64,000 bases of DNA from Hyphomicrobiales bacterium (GCA_900465675.1 UBJR01000012.1:124001-188000), one strand, 5' to 3'; positions 33,059-42,234 are shown, counted from the first letter of the stretch. Notes: generated by a model not told the origin, from the letters alone. Numbers and translations: made by a program.

Positions 33059-33101
33059 CCTGATGACTATCAGGCTTGCCGTCATACATGATACCCATCA
33101 T
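33059..33101. promoter_or_regulatory. Tandem TetR operators between the MFS and tetR genes
   Basis: CCTGAT-GACT-ATCAGG at 33059-33074 is the exact reverse complement of the core before the CMD gene. A second, weaker copy with the same four-base spacer (ATGAT-ACCC-ATCAT) lies at 33088-33101. Both lie in the divergent promoter region of tetR (start 33136) and the MFS gene (start 32984). Confidence 0.75.
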
Positions 33102-33135
33102 ATTTGAAGTCAAGCGCTATATGCTGGAGATTGGA

Positions 33136-33699
33136 ATGCGGGTCACGAAAGAGCAGTTCGCCCAAACACGAGAGAAGATTCTCGCCGCTGCGAGCAAGCT
33201 ATTTCTGGACAAAGGTTTCTCGGGGCTGGGCGTTGCGGAGGTTATGAACGCTGCAGGCTTTACCCACGGCGGGTTTTATCGTCATTTCCAGTCCAAGGAG
33301 CATTTGACCTACGAGACCTGCAAAAGTCTCCTCGGGCAAACGAGTGCCAGCTGGAAGCGAATCGTCTCACAGCATTCAGACGCCCCGCTTGAGGCACTAC
33401 TCAGTCACTACCTGACCTCGGAGCGACTGTTTAGTGCAGATAGTCCGTGCATCTTCGGTCAATTCTCTGAAGACCTGGGTGGCCAGAGCGATGCGATCCG
33501 GGAGGCATTTTCCCAAGGCCTCGCCGAGCTTCGCGACATATTAGTAAAAATCATTCCTCACTCGGATACGGTGGAGAAGGAACAGCGTGCCTTATCTATC
33601 TTGAGCGCGATGATTGGCGCTGCCTCACTCGCCCGATCAACAAACGATCCGATTATGGCAACGGCGCTTCTGTCAGCAACCCGGCAGAAGCTTCTCTAG
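33136..33699 (+). CDS. TetR-family repressor (LmrA/YxaF type)
   Basis: A 187-residue regulator. ATG 33136 is used, with GGAG six bases upstream. The HTH is seen as REKILAAASKLFLDKGFSGL, then GVAEVMNAAGFTHGGFYRHF with QSKEHL, which is the THGGFYxHFxSKexL signature of the LmrA/YxaF/AcrR branch. The C-terminal part (ALSILSAMIGAASLARSTND) is typical of that branch too. It probably binds the palindrome in its own divergent promoter region and represses the MFS run, the CMD gene and perhaps the quinone reductase at 55012. Confidence 0.85.
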   Translation: MRVTKEQFAQTREKILAAASKLFLDKGFSGLGVAEVMNAAGFTHGGFYRHFQSKEHLTYETCKSLLGQTSASWKRIVSQHSDAPLEALLSHYLTSERLFSADSPCIFGQFSEDLGGQSDAIREAFSQGLAELRDILVKIIPHSDTVEKEQRALSILSAMIGAASLARSTNDPIMATALLSATRQKLL

Positions 33700-33727
33700 G
33701 ATCGAGCCAACTGCGATGCGCAATACG

Positions 33728-34291
33728 CTAATCGACGAACGCTCCAGAAGGACCATAGATCCCGGCTCCCTTGTGCGACTCTGCGTATTCGCTGAAGGCA
33801 TCCTGATAGCGCGTATCGATGTCTGACGTGCTCCTGAAACCATTCGCAAGCCTTTGATCGTCCACATCGCCGGGGGCCTTGATTGCGCCAATTAGCGTAG
33901 CGATCGACACTCCAAGCTTGTCGAGGCCGAGGTTGGCAGCGATGCCATCCAATTGCTTCTGTCCCTCGGCACTCTGCTGTAACAGCTGAAGCTTATCCGC
34001 GATGTCGCTCTCGTAATCTTCAGTCGAGGGATATTTGCCAGGATCGAGTCCGAGCTGATCTCCGACCGCGCCGACGAGTGCCAACTTTTGTTTTTGAACA
34101 TCAATTCCCGCGATGGCATCGATAGTTGACTGCGGAACCAGCCCGTTTTCAGTAAGGCCGTTACCAGTGCGGACTTTCGACGTTTCACCCGCGTTCAGCT
34201 TGATAGTTTCTGGCTGGTTTGGGTCTCTAAATCTGTACTGCGAAGACGAAAACTGGAGGTAATGCGCGAGTTTACGGCAATCATTTTGCAC
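33728..34291 (-). CDS. Hypothetical protein
   Basis: A 187-residue soluble acidic protein, starting at GTG 34291. It contains DIADKLQLLQQSAEGQKQLD and an end AGIYGPSGAFVD. No family recognised. A near-perfect regulon palindrome lies about 100 bases upstream of its start, so it may be co-regulated with the redox genes. Confidence 0.5.
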   Translation of the reverse strand: MQNDCRKLAHYLQFSSSQYRFRDPNQPETIKLNAGETSKVRTGNGLTENGLVPQSTIDAIAGIDVQKQKLALVGAVGDQLGLDPGKYPSTEDYESDIADKLQLLQQSAEGQKQLDGIAANLGLDKLGVSIATLIGAIKAPGDVDDQRLANGFRSTSDIDTRYQDAFSEYAESHKGAGIYGPSGAFVD

Positions 34292-34393
34292 CTATCGAAC
34301 CGGCGGTAGCCATCATGACCGCGCGATCCTGCTGCAGCAGCGTTTCATATCTGCAGAATTTTGGTCAAAAGACCCGCGAAACATAACAAATAC

Positions 34394-34410
34394 GCTTCAA
34401 ATACGGAAGC
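34394..34410. promoter_or_regulatory. GCTTCA-N5-GGAAGC site (one mismatch)
   Basis: The redox-regulon palindrome with one change (GGAAGC for TGAAGC), 103 bases upstream of the hypothetical gene starting at 34291. Confidence 0.5.
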
Positions 34411-34443
34411 TTAAATTCTCGTTTATCGCTCTGTCCTCGTTAT

Positions 34444-34482
34444 GCAGCCGGATGACACTCTGGATGAGCGAGATCCGGCTGC
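34444..34482 (-). terminator. Terminator hairpin after the aldo/keto reductase
   Basis: A perfect 10-base-pair stem, GCAGCCGGAT with ATCCGGCTGC, and a 19-base loop, just past the stop of the reductase gene on the minus strand. Confidence 0.65.
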
Positions 34483-34508
34483 GAGATTGCTATGAGATGC
34501 TATGAGAG

Positions 34509-35540
34509 TTACCGGCCGATCGGAGACGGGTTCCGCTCGCCAAAACCTGCCTGATGCCAGTACGGATAAGCAGGCGTCTGCGCACTGGCCTCGTCAAGAA
34601 ACGCGACTTGCTCATCGCTGAGCTTCCAATCGACCACGCCAAGGTTCTGCTTGAGCTGCTCTTCGTTACGTGCGCCGATGATGATGCTCGAAACCGTCGG
34701 GCGACGGAGTAGCCAGTTCAGTGCGACCTGCGACACAGATCTTTCCGTCTCAGCCGCCACCTTGTCCAGCGCATCAACAATATTGTAGAGGCGCTCAGAT
34801 TCGATGAACGGACCATCTCCAGGCCGTGCTGCATAACGCGTCCCTTCGGGCTGCGGATTTTCGCGCCGGATCTTGCCGGTCAGACGGCCGGAGGCAAGCG
34901 GGCTCCAGACCATGGCGCCGACCTTCTGATCGAGACCTAGCGGCATCAGTTCCCACTCGTATTCCCGGTTGGCCAATGAGTAGTAGGCCTGGTTGGCAAC
35001 GTAGCGCGGAAGATTGTATTTCTCGGCAACGGCCAGTGACTTCATGAGATGCCAGCCGGAGAAGTTCGAGCATCCGACATAGCGGATCTTGCCAGCACGA
35101 ACGAGGTCATCGAGCGTCGACAGGGTTTCCTCGATGGGCGTCGCGGCGTCGAAGCCGTGCAGCTGGAATAGATCGATGTAATCGGTATTGAGTCGCTTAA
35201 GCGAGGCTTCGACGGTTCTGGTCAGATGGTGACGGGAGGAACCCACGTCGTTAGGCCCCTCGCCCGAGCGAAATGTCGCCTTCGTGGAAATCAGAACATC
35301 GCCGCGTCGTCCGTCGATTGCCCGACCCAGGATCTCCTCCGACGCGCCTGCCGAATAGACATCAGCAGTGTCGAAGAGGTTCAACCCGGCATCAAGGCAC
35401 ACGTCGACCAGCCGCTTTGCTTCGCTGACGTCCGTCTTGCCCCACGCACCGAAGAAGTCGCCCTTCCCTCCAAATGTTGCCGTGCCGAAGCTCAGTGCGG
35501 GAACCTTGAAGCCCGAGCCGCCAAGATATCGATATTCCAT
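34509..35540 (-). CDS. Aldo/keto reductase
   Basis: A 343-residue NADPH-dependent oxidoreductase. The start is ATG 35540, with GGAG seven bases upstream. The catalytic tetrad is Asp57 and Tyr62 (FDTADVYS), Lys87 (ISTKATF) and His128 (FQLHGF). The end SIIIGARNEEQLKQNLGVVD binds the cofactor. It belongs to the YajO/YghZ-like AKR group and reduces aldehydes or ketones. It stands divergent from the tautomerase/SDR genes, with a regulon palindrome in the gap. Confidence 0.9.
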   Translation of the reverse strand: MEYRYLGGSGFKVPALSFGTATFGGKGDFFGAWGKTDVSEAKRLVDVCLDAGLNLFDTADVYSAGASEEILGRAIDGRRGDVLISTKATFRSGEGPNDVGSSRHHLTRTVEASLKRLNTDYIDLFQLHGFDAATPIEETLSTLDDLVRAGKIRYVGCSNFSGWHLMKSLAVAEKYNLPRYVANQAYYSLANREYEWELMPLGLDQKVGAMVWSPLASGRLTGKIRRENPQPEGTRYAARPGDGPFIESERLYNIVDALDKVAAETERSVSQVALNWLLRRPTVSSIIIGARNEEQLKQNLGVVDWKLSDEQVAFLDEASAQTPAYPYWHQAGFGERNPSPIGR

Positions 35541-35622
35541 TTTTGGTCTCCAACTTAGATATTTAGAAGTTAGCCAAGAAAGCACGCGCCAACGACGCCG
35601 AAAACGAATGCTCGACAGATCA

Positions 35623-35639
35623 ACTTCAGTTTTTGAAGT
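35623..35639. promoter_or_regulatory. ACTTCA-N5-TGAAGT site between divergent genes
   Basis: A variant of the regulon palindrome with the outer G/C changed to A/T (ACTTCA-GTTTT-TGAAGT). It lies 83 bases from the reductase start and 73 bases from the tautomerase start. A second, weaker symmetric element (AACTT...AAGTT) lies at 35552-35571. Confidence 0.6.
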
Positions 35640-35711
35640 CAATAACATTTTCGTCGTATGGTTCTGTCGAGGAAACGTCCCTACCAGTGACCTCGAACAC
35701 AGGAGCGCCTA

Positions 35712-36092
35712 ATGCCGCTAGCTCGAATCGAAATTCAAGCCGGGAAGCCTGCTGAATTCAAACAGACGGTCGCCGACGTTGTCTACGAAGCTCTCGTAGA
35801 GGTACTCGGTGCTCCCAAGAATGACAGGTTCCAGATCATTGCTGAGCATACCAGCACCGACCTCATCATTGATCCAACCTACCTTGAGATCGAACGCTCG
35901 ACCGACGCGCTAATCATCCAGATAACGCTCAACGAGGGTCGAACCACCGAACTCAAAAAAGCGTTCTACCTACGGGTCGCGAACGATCTCCACACCCGCG
36001 CAAACGTGCGCAAGGAGGATGTGTTCATAAACCTGGTTGAGGTTAAACGTGAAAACTGGTCTTTCGGCAACGGTATTGCCCAATACGCGTAA
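35712..36092 (+). CDS. Tautomerase (MIF superfamily, Tautomerase_2 type)
   Basis: A 126-residue protein. The catalytic N-terminal proline is present directly after Met (MPLARIEIQAGK). The rest (PKNDRFQIIAEH, LIIQITLNEGRTTELKKAFY, VFINLVEVKRENWSFGNGIA) fits the larger tautomerases near malonate semialdehyde decarboxylase-like proteins. It would isomerise keto/enol or unsaturated oxo acids. An SDR gene follows 37 bases later; a regulon palindrome lies upstream. Confidence 0.85.
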   Translation: MPLARIEIQAGKPAEFKQTVADVVYEALVEVLGAPKNDRFQIIAEHTSTDLIIDPTYLEIERSTDALIIQITLNEGRTTELKKAFYLRVANDLHTRANVRKEDVFINLVEVKRENWSFGNGIAQYA

Positions 36093-36129
36093 CTCGGTCC
36101 GGGTTCCAAAAGCTTCTGAGAGGTCCAAT

Positions 36130-36900
36130 ATGTCGCGCATTTTCATCTCAGGCTCTTCCACTGGACTGGGCCTCCTCGCGGGAAAACTCCTCGTAGCACA
36201 GGGCCATCGAGTGACCCTTCATGCGCGAAACAACGGTCGTGCAACTGACGCAAGGCGCGAGTTGCCGGAGGTCGAGGATATTGTTGTCGGCGACCTGAGC
36301 ACGATAGCGGGAGTTAGGGCTGTCGCCGAGCAAGCAAATGCTTCTGGACGTTTTGACGCGATCATCCATAACGCTGCCATTGGTCACCAAGATACGAGAG
36401 TGTTGACGGCAGATGGATTGCCCGAGATCTTCTCGATCAACACTCTAGCTCCCTACATGCTAACAGCACTGATCGAGAAGCCACGCAGGCAGGTCTACCT
36501 CAGTTCCAACATGCATCGCCAAGCGAATTTCAACAGCGATGACATCATGTGGAAATCACGACCTTGGGACGGATGGGCAGCCTATTCGGAATCCAAGCTG
36601 CATGACGTTTTGCTGGCGTTCGGCTTTGCCAGAATGTGGCCAGACGTCTTGTCTAACACCCTATCTCCAGGTTGGGTTCCCACGAGGATGGGTGGCGCTG
36701 CGGCAACCGATGACTTGCTGGAAGGGTGCGAAACGCAGGCCTGGCTGGCGACCAGCAACGAGACAAGGGCACTCTCGACCAGCCGTTACTTCTTTCATCT
36801 GAAGGAAACCGCGCCGCACGAGCAGTCACGCGACACCAGCATTCAAGACAAACTACTGGTGTTCTGCGCTGAGGTATCCGGTGTCCCTTTGCCGAAGTAA
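36130..36900 (+). CDS. Short-chain dehydrogenase/reductase
   Basis: A 256-residue SDR. The start is ATG 36130, with GAGAGG upstream; the earlier in-frame start at 36037 would overlap the tautomerase. It has the cofactor motif GSSTGLG at 8-14, HNAA at 80-83, Ser125 in LSSNMH, and Tyr152/Lys156 in YSESK. The active site is complete. The substrate is unknown. It is co-transcribed with the tautomerase and converges on the LuxR-type gene, with only three bases between stops. Confidence 0.85.
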   Translation: MSRIFISGSSTGLGLLAGKLLVAQGHRVTLHARNNGRATDARRELPEVEDIVVGDLSTIAGVRAVAEQANASGRFDAIIHNAAIGHQDTRVLTADGLPEIFSINTLAPYMLTALIEKPRRQVYLSSNMHRQANFNSDDIMWKSRPWDGWAAYSESKLHDVLLAFGFARMWPDVLSNTLSPGWVPTRMGGAAATDDLLEGCETQAWLATSNETRALSTSRYFFHLKETAPHEQSRDTSIQDKLLVFCAEVSGVPLPK

Positions 36901-36903
36901 CGA

Positions 36904-37632
36904 CTATCCCAGCAACCCTCGACGCATGGCGGTGGCGATGGCATGGGTCCTGTTATTGGCTTTCAGCTTCCTCGTGGCAGATAGGATGTAAGCATTCACT
37001 GTTTGCGCGGCGTAACCAAGCTCTGCAGCGATTTCGTCGCTGGTAAGGCCAAGCTCCGCATGCCTTAGGCAATTGACTTCGCCAGCGGTGAGCTGGAGTT
37101 CAACCGCCGCGAACCTATCCATCAGTGGCTGAACAACCGCTTCATAAAGTGGCCTCGCGATAAACTGGAGGTAGGCCAACTCATCTGCCTGAAACGGCAC
37201 AGAGCGAGTGAATAGAACCGCGCCAAAGGTCTTGCTTTGGCGTCTAATGGGGACAAGAGCCCGATTTCTCAGATTGAAGAACGAAAGAATCTCTCCGAGT
37301 TCCTGCGGCATTGCGGGAGATCCCACCCCATCCGTAAGACCCTTCTGCCCGCTCTTGGCTGCTTCTATCAACGGATCGCGAGCATACCATCCGGCCTCAA
37401 CGTATTTCTCCACGAAAAGAGGAGGCAGATCAGTATCGAACGAATTGCCAGTTCCCAGCTCGAACCCATCAATATCTAAGCCGCAAACAGCGACATGGTC
37501 GAACGTCACCGAGCGCCGCAGACTCTCCAACAGATAGGCCTGCCCTATCCGCCTGGATCGCGGCAGCGACTTCAAATCGGCGGCTGACGCTAGCGGACCG
37601 TCGTCAGCAGAAGGATTTTGGACACCTACCAC
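36904..37632 (-). CDS. LuxR-family regulator with autoinducer-binding domain (solo)
   Basis: A 242-residue protein. An N-terminal autoinducer-binding-type domain covers about 20-165; EKYVEAGWYARDPLIEAA contains the conserved Asp-Pro, while some other pocket residues look changed. The C-terminal LuxR HTH covers about 175-240: LTAGEVNCLRHAELGLTSDE, IAAELGYAAQTVNAYILSAT and RKLKANNRTHAIATAMRRGL. No LuxI synthase lies nearby, so it would be a solo that senses signals made elsewhere or by other cells. Whether it controls the adjacent SDR or GGDEF genes is not shown. Confidence 0.85.
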   Translation of the reverse strand: MVGVQNPSADDGPLASAADLKSLPRSRRIGQAYLLESLRRSVTFDHVAVCGLDIDGFELGTGNSFDTDLPPLFVEKYVEAGWYARDPLIEAAKSGQKGLTDGVGSPAMPQELGEILSFFNLRNRALVPIRRQSKTFGAVLFTRSVPFQADELAYLQFIARPLYEAVVQPLMDRFAAVELQLTAGEVNCLRHAELGLTSDEIAAELGYAAQTVNAYILSATRKLKANNRTHAIATAMRRGLLG

Positions 37633-37768
37633 GAAGCTCTCCCTACCCGACCTCGGGGATAGCTGACATTAGCGGAAAAGGGAAGAACTCGCTTGTTTTT
37701 GTGGGTGAATTAGGCTCGCGCGACCGCGCAGTTAAACGCTCATTAAGAACCCTATAATATTTCTATTA

Positions 37769-39748
37769 GTGCAGGGCCAGCATTACTCCGCAGCAAAATC
37801 CGAAGCGCTATCCGCGATCGAAATTCGCATGGCACCAATCCATCTCAAATCCAGGGCGCTCATGTCATATATTGAAAGTTTCGCGTCTCTCAGAAGCAGA
37901 TTTTCCTCTATTACAGCTCTCCTTCCTCGCCCTGCGGTGAAGGCGTCGCGAAATACATTGAGTTTCAGGCCACATGACGTCGAACCCAACGTGGATTCAA
38001 GTGAAGATCAGCTATTACTAATGTCGCGAAGGCTGGAACTGGCACTTGAGGCGTCCGGTGTCGGCGTATGGCAACTTCATCCGGAGAAAAAGCGCCTCAT
38101 CTGGGACAACCGGATGGGCGAGATTTTCGGCTTGGGCCCTGAATCGACGACACTGGGCTACGATCAATTCCGCGAACGAGTTCACCCCGACGATATCGCC
38201 GAGGTTGAACAGGCCTTGACGGCAGCCATAGAGAGCCGTCGCAAGCTGGTTGGCCAGTTTCGTATCTCCACCCCATCTGGGGAGACGCGGATAATTAGGG
38301 CCTATGGCGTTACCCACATAATGCCTGATGGTGAGCGGGTTGTGATCGGCGCCAATTGGGATGTTACGAAGGACATTCTGCTCCAGGAGGAGCTTCGCGA
38401 GGCAGAAGAACGAGCCCGGAACCAAAACCAAGAGTTAGAAGCCGCCCGGAACGACCTTGAATTCCAGGCGCTTCACGATCCGCTTACGGGGCTACCCAAT
38501 AGACGATATGTCGAACGATTTATCGAGAGACTGAAAGCGACACCGGCTACCGAGAGAAAGCCAATAGCTTGCATTCATATCGACTTGGATCGCTTCAAGG
38601 AGGTGAATGACACGGCGGGGCACAATGTAGGCGACGCAGTTCTTCGTTCGATCTCTCAGGTCCTTGTATCTCTGAGCAACTCCGCATGTTTCCTTGCGAG
38701 AATTGGGGGAGACGAGTTTGTAATCTTTATCCAGGCAGCAAATGCCGGTGAGCTTGCGAGTGAGATTGGCGCGAGCATCGTGACAAGGGTTGCCAAGCCT
38801 ATTTCTGCGGATGGTCGGGAGTGGCGATTAGGCGCTAGTGTCGGAATCGCTGTGCAGGACACTTCGTGTGACATTTCCCAGCTGATCGCGGATGCCGACA
38901 TAGCGCTCTATGAAGCGAAGAAGCGAGGCAAGGGCCGCGTCAGACTGTACACCCCGACACTGAGAAGTGAGTTTGTCACGAGCAGGCAGTTGGCGGATGA
39001 AATCCTTGCCGCGATTGAGCAGGATCAGTTCGTCCCATTCTTCCAGCCTCAGTTCGACGCCAAGAGCCTTGAAATTGTCGGCGCTGAAGCCTTGGTTCGA
39101 TGGAATCATCCCGAACGAGGGCTGATATCGCCAGCTGCTTTCCTGCCAGTCGCGGAAAAAATCGGAAAGCTGTGCGCGATCGACGAGATCATCCTTACCA
39201 AGTCGCTGGACGCCGTGCGCAAATTCGAAGTGGAAGGGTTCAAGCTTCCCCGTGTCTCGGTCAATGTGTCTGCACAACGGCTGAGGGAGGAAAGCTTCCT
39301 CTCAAAGCTTTCGTCGCTCCGGTTCAATCCGGGTTCGCTGTCTTTCGAATTGTTGGAGTCGATTTCATTCGATGAAGAAGATCATGCCTTGAGCAAAGCG
39401 ATCGAAAGCGTGAGAGGAATGGGCATTGAACTCGAAATCGATGATTTCGGTACCGGACACGCATCCCTGGTCAGCCTAATAGAACTGGCTCCCCATCGGT
39501 TGAAGATTGACCGCAAGCTCGTCAAACCGCTGGCGACATCGAACTCGCAGCGCAAGCTCATATCATCGGTCGTAGACATAGCGCGATCGATGGATATTGG
39601 CGTTGTAGCCGAGGGCGTGGAAACTTTCGAGCAGATCGAGATCTTGCGAGCCCTGGGGTGCTCGACGCTCCAAGGATTCCGGCTTGCGAAACCGATGCCT
39701 GAAAGCGAGGTTGTGCGGTTCGCGCTCGGGCGTGGTTGGATGCCTTGA
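37769..39748 (+). CDS. PAS-GGDEF-EAL cyclic-di-GMP protein
   Basis: 659 residues from GTG 37769; ATGs at 37829 and 37862 are later options. A PAS domain spans about 88-205. GGDEF at 313-317 is intact (RIGGDEFVIF), and no RxxD inhibitory site is seen at the usual place. The EAL domain has EALVRW at 439-444 and DDFGTG at 557-562, with the Asn, Glu and Lys ligands also visible. Both cyclase and phosphodiesterase activities are thus possible. It makes or breaks c-di-GMP in response to a signal or redox input from the PAS domain. It is monocistronic and ends at a strong hairpin. Confidence 0.9.
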   Translation: MQGQHYSAAKSEALSAIEIRMAPIHLKSRALMSYIESFASLRSRFSSITALLPRPAVKASRNTLSFRPHDVEPNVDSSEDQLLLMSRRLELALEASGVGVWQLHPEKKRLIWDNRMGEIFGLGPESTTLGYDQFRERVHPDDIAEVEQALTAAIESRRKLVGQFRISTPSGETRIIRAYGVTHIMPDGERVVIGANWDVTKDILLQEELREAEERARNQNQELEAARNDLEFQALHDPLTGLPNRRYVERFIERLKATPATERKPIACIHIDLDRFKEVNDTAGHNVGDAVLRSISQVLVSLSNSACFLARIGGDEFVIFIQAANAGELASEIGASIVTRVAKPISADGREWRLGASVGIAVQDTSCDISQLIADADIALYEAKKRGKGRVRLYTPTLRSEFVTSRQLADEILAAIEQDQFVPFFQPQFDAKSLEIVGAEALVRWNHPERGLISPAAFLPVAEKIGKLCAIDEIILTKSLDAVRKFEVEGFKLPRVSVNVSAQRLREESFLSKLSSLRFNPGSLSFELLESISFDEEDHALSKAIESVRGMGIELEIDDFGTGHASLVSLIELAPHRLKIDRKLVKPLATSNSQRKLISSVVDIARSMDIGVVAEGVETFEQIEILRALGCSTLQGFRLAKPMPESEVVRFALGRGWMP

Positions 39749-39754
39749 CCACAG

Positions 39755-39789
39755 CGATATGGTGCGCCGCCAAGTGGCGCACCATATCG
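39755..39789. terminator. Strong bidirectional terminator
   Basis: A perfect 14-base-pair stem, CGATATGGTGCGCC with GGCGCACCATATCG, and a 7-base loop. It lies between the convergent GGDEF/EAL and PfpI genes. Confidence 0.85.
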
Positions 39790-39800
39790 GTTCGAAGGCG

Positions 39801-40487
39801 TCAGACCTCAACAACCACGTCATTGCCAAACAGAAGGTGTATAAACGCGATCGAATACTCTGACGCGGCCTTCTGGTTCTGCCCAGTAATCAGCTTGCCA
39901 TCTATGACGACTTGAGTGCCAACCGTTGTAGAGGCGGAATAGAGAATTCCCGCCCTTTCCATCTCGACCTGCGGCCAACGGGGAATGAAATCATTTCCAT
40001 ACAGGGCCTCCACCTGGGCATCCTCCGCTCGACTGAAGCCAGTCGCCCGTCGACCCGTGGCGCGAGCTGGATTGTTAGCTAACGCGATCGAGCCATGACA
40101 AATCGTGCCGACGATTTTCTCTTCTGCCCAGAAGTGCTCGAGCAGTTTGCCAAGCTCCTCATTCGGGAATAGGTCGACGGCCGCGCCACCTCCACCGACC
40201 ACATGAATAGCGTCGTAGCGATTGGGATCGACGTCCTTGAGCGCGATTGTCGTGAACAGTCGGGCGACGAGCGACTTGTCGGTGAGAAAGCCCTTGGAGA
40301 CAAGGTCGTCAGCCTCCCAAGAATTTTCGGCAAACGGATCGCTCATCGGATCATACTTCACTTTGCCACCTGCCGGGCTGGCAAAATCGATCTCGCACCC
40401 GCGCTCCGAGAAATGCCAGTAGGGATGTGTCAGCTCGGAAAGCCAATAGCCCATGTCCGAACTGCTGGTAACGAACAAGATTCTCAA
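39801..40487 (-). CDS. DJ-1/PfpI family protein, paralog A
   Basis: A 228-residue protein. TTG 40487 is used as start, with GGAGAG upstream, in the same place as in paralog B (43619). The Cys nucleophile is Cys130 in IVGTICHGS. The N-terminal RILFVTSSSDMGYWLSELTH and the ENSWEADDLVSKGFLTDKSL block are shared with paralog B along the whole length. DJ-1/PfpI proteins act as glyoxalases, deglycases, chaperones or proteases; which applies is open. A regulon palindrome overlaps its promoter. Confidence 0.85.
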   Translation of the reverse strand: MRILFVTSSSDMGYWLSELTHPYWHFSERGCEIDFASPAGGKVKYDPMSDPFAENSWEADDLVSKGFLTDKSLVARLFTTIALKDVDPNRYDAIHVVGGGGAAVDLFPNEELGKLLEHFWAEEKIVGTICHGSIALANNPARATGRRATGFSRAEDAQVEALYGNDFIPRWPQVEMERAGILYSASTTVGTQVVIDGKLITGQNQKAASEYSIAFIHLLFGNDVVVEV

Positions 40488-40535
40488 TGCTCTCTCCAAA
40501 TTAGACGATCGGAAGTCGACCAGGAACGATATTTA

Positions 40536-40553
40536 GCTTCAAATTATGAAGTT
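40536..40553. promoter_or_regulatory. GCTTCA-N5-TGAAGT site before PfpI paralog A
   Basis: Regulon palindrome (GCTTCA-AATTA-TGAAGT), 49 bases upstream of the start of paralog A. A minus-strand TTGACC at 40563-40568 is the likely -35, which puts the palindrome over the -10. Confidence 0.7.
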
Positions 40554-40687
40554 TATTCCGCTAGGTCAAGGATGGATGGGCGGGGGCAGGTCACGCGTCC
40601 GGAAGAGCTATTTTGAGCTGGGCCAATTGGCCGATAGCGGCCCGCTGTTGTCACCTGCGGCGGCTCGAAGTTGGGGAGAATCGAAAA

Positions 40688-40717
40688 CGCGGGCCGCCCA
40701 ACCCCAGGCGGCCCGCG
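40688..40717 (-). terminator. Terminator of the adenylate/guanylate cyclase gene
   Basis: A perfect 11-base-pair stem (CGCGGGCCGCC with GGCGGCCCGCG, 8-base loop). On the minus strand it is followed by TTTTCGA. Confidence 0.75.
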
Positions 40718-40942
40718 CAGCCATCAAACTCACGCACCATCACAGTCTAGGGCAGACCACAAAGTGGCGTCAGCGAGGCTTCACATGACGGCCATCATGC
40801 AGCTCAAACATGATGTCTATAATGCTTGGAGTCAATCGAGTTACTGAAATTATTGACATTTTTTAATCTATCACATTGGTCTTTGTCTCATGCGTTGCAC
40901 GAAGAGGTTCGCGACAGTCAGAACTTTTTTTGGCCGCGAGTT

Positions 40943-42151
40943 CTATAGGGTTCCTCTAAGTGCAAAGACCTCTACTGGCTCCCCTACCCCTCGTAAAGGA
41001 TAGGAGCCTAACCGCTCCATTTCATTGCTGTATCCGCCCATTTCGACAAAGGCTCTAGAAAACAACACCGAGCGCTGTGTCTCCTTGGTCAACTCCTCAA
41101 GTCGGGATGTCACATTTACAGCCGGTCCGATGACGGTAAAATCCAAGCGGTTTCGCGAGCCTATATTGCCATACATGACGTCCCCGACATGAACGCCCAT
41201 GCCGTACCGTAACCTGCTTCGCCCGTGATCCTCGTGCTCGGCGTTGAGGGCTTCCATGGCTGTCTTAGCCTCGCTGATAGCAGAGAGGAGCCTGCCACAA
41301 GCATTTGGTTCCGTAAGCCGAAAAACCGCGAGCAGACCGTCCCCCATGAATTTTAGGATTTCGCCACCATGACGCTCTATCGGCCCCGACATCGCATCAA
41401 AATAACCGTTCAGCATGTCGATTACGTCGTCACGAGGCCAAAGATCGGAAATAGTGGTGAAATCTCGCAGATCGCAGATCAAGATCGCTGCGCCCAACGT
41501 CTCACCACTTCCTCTGGTAGTCGCTCCCGCCAGGATTTGCTCGCTCGCATGTGGCCCAACATACGTTCGCAGGAGCGTCCGGGTTATCACATTCTTGATG
41601 CGAATTTCGCTGTGCAGCGTGATCACTGGTAGCAGATCCTCGAGCACCTGCATGTCCTCATTGCTGAAGCCGCCCGGAGCATCGCAAGCGAAACTGATAA
41701 TGTGCTTTTTGCCCAAAGTGTGAATGAGTGGCCAAGCGACGTAATCGGTCATGCCTTCTTCCCGAAGATCATCATAGATCGGATACTTCGTGGGGTCGCC
41801 GCGATTTTTGTAGAGGGGCTGGCGGACAACGGATGCACCGTTGAACAGTTCGTTCACCGGGCTTTGAAGAAACGCTGGTGTACTTTCGACGTCGTATCCG
41901 AACGTGTGGATCTCGGCCTTATTCATTCCGTAACGCCAGACGATGCGAGCACCGAGCCATTCCGGATGGTTGGTTCGGAAGTGGAGGGTCGCCCTGCCGA
42001 TGGAAACGCCTTGCGAGCGAAGTCGCAGACACATCTCCACAAGAATATTGTCGATGAACCGCTCGCTCTGGACATCTAGCATTAGCCAGTCGAGGATCGC
42101 CCGTCTCTTGACTGGCCACTCTCCTTGAGCGCCCTGATTGACGAATTTCAT
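40943..42151 (-). CDS. Class III adenylate/guanylate cyclase
   Basis: A 402-residue protein. The N-terminal 190 residues form a GAF-like or unknown sensor (IGRATLHFRTNHPEWLGARI, HIISFACDAPGGFSNEDMQV). The class III catalytic domain covers about 215-400, with the first metal Asp in LICDLRDFTTISD, the second in KFMGDGLLAVF, the substrate segment DFTVIGPAVN and the transition-state Asn/Arg in NVTSRLEELT. It makes cAMP or cGMP. Rhizobia carry many such cyclases. It lies 83 bases after an acyltransferase-like gene on the same strand, so they may be one message. Confidence 0.85.
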   Translation of the reverse strand: MKFVNQGAQGEWPVKRRAILDWLMLDVQSERFIDNILVEMCLRLRSQGVSIGRATLHFRTNHPEWLGARIVWRYGMNKAEIHTFGYDVESTPAFLQSPVNELFNGASVVRQPLYKNRGDPTKYPIYDDLREEGMTDYVAWPLIHTLGKKHIISFACDAPGGFSNEDMQVLEDLLPVITLHSEIRIKNVITRTLLRTYVGPHASEQILAGATTRGSGETLGAAILICDLRDFTTISDLWPRDDVIDMLNGYFDAMSGPIERHGGEILKFMGDGLLAVFRLTEPNACGRLLSAISEAKTAMEALNAEHEDHGRSRLRYGMGVHVGDVMYGNIGSRNRLDFTVIGPAVNVTSRLEELTKETQRSVLFSRAFVEMGGYSNEMERLGSYPLRGVGEPVEVFALRGTL

Positions 42152-42234
42152 CGCTTTGCCTGTGTTGTTGCGGCTGCGATCGCAGCTGCTGTGAAGAGAC
42201 TCATCCTAAGCAGGACCGTGTCCGGTCTTGCGTC

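Larger units (their letters stand above)
40488..40942. other. Intergenic region with regulon site and terminator
   Basis: About 455 bases. It contains the regulon palindrome at 40536-40553, with TTGACC at 40563-40568 on the minus strand as the promoter -35, and the terminator of the cyclase gene at 40688-40717. An 80-residue plus-strand frame (40546-40788) crosses both of these signals and is not credible. Confidence 0.5.

Noticed and set aside
40546..40788. An 80-residue plus-strand frame
   Set aside because: It runs through a regulon palindrome and a strong terminator and has low-complexity composition.
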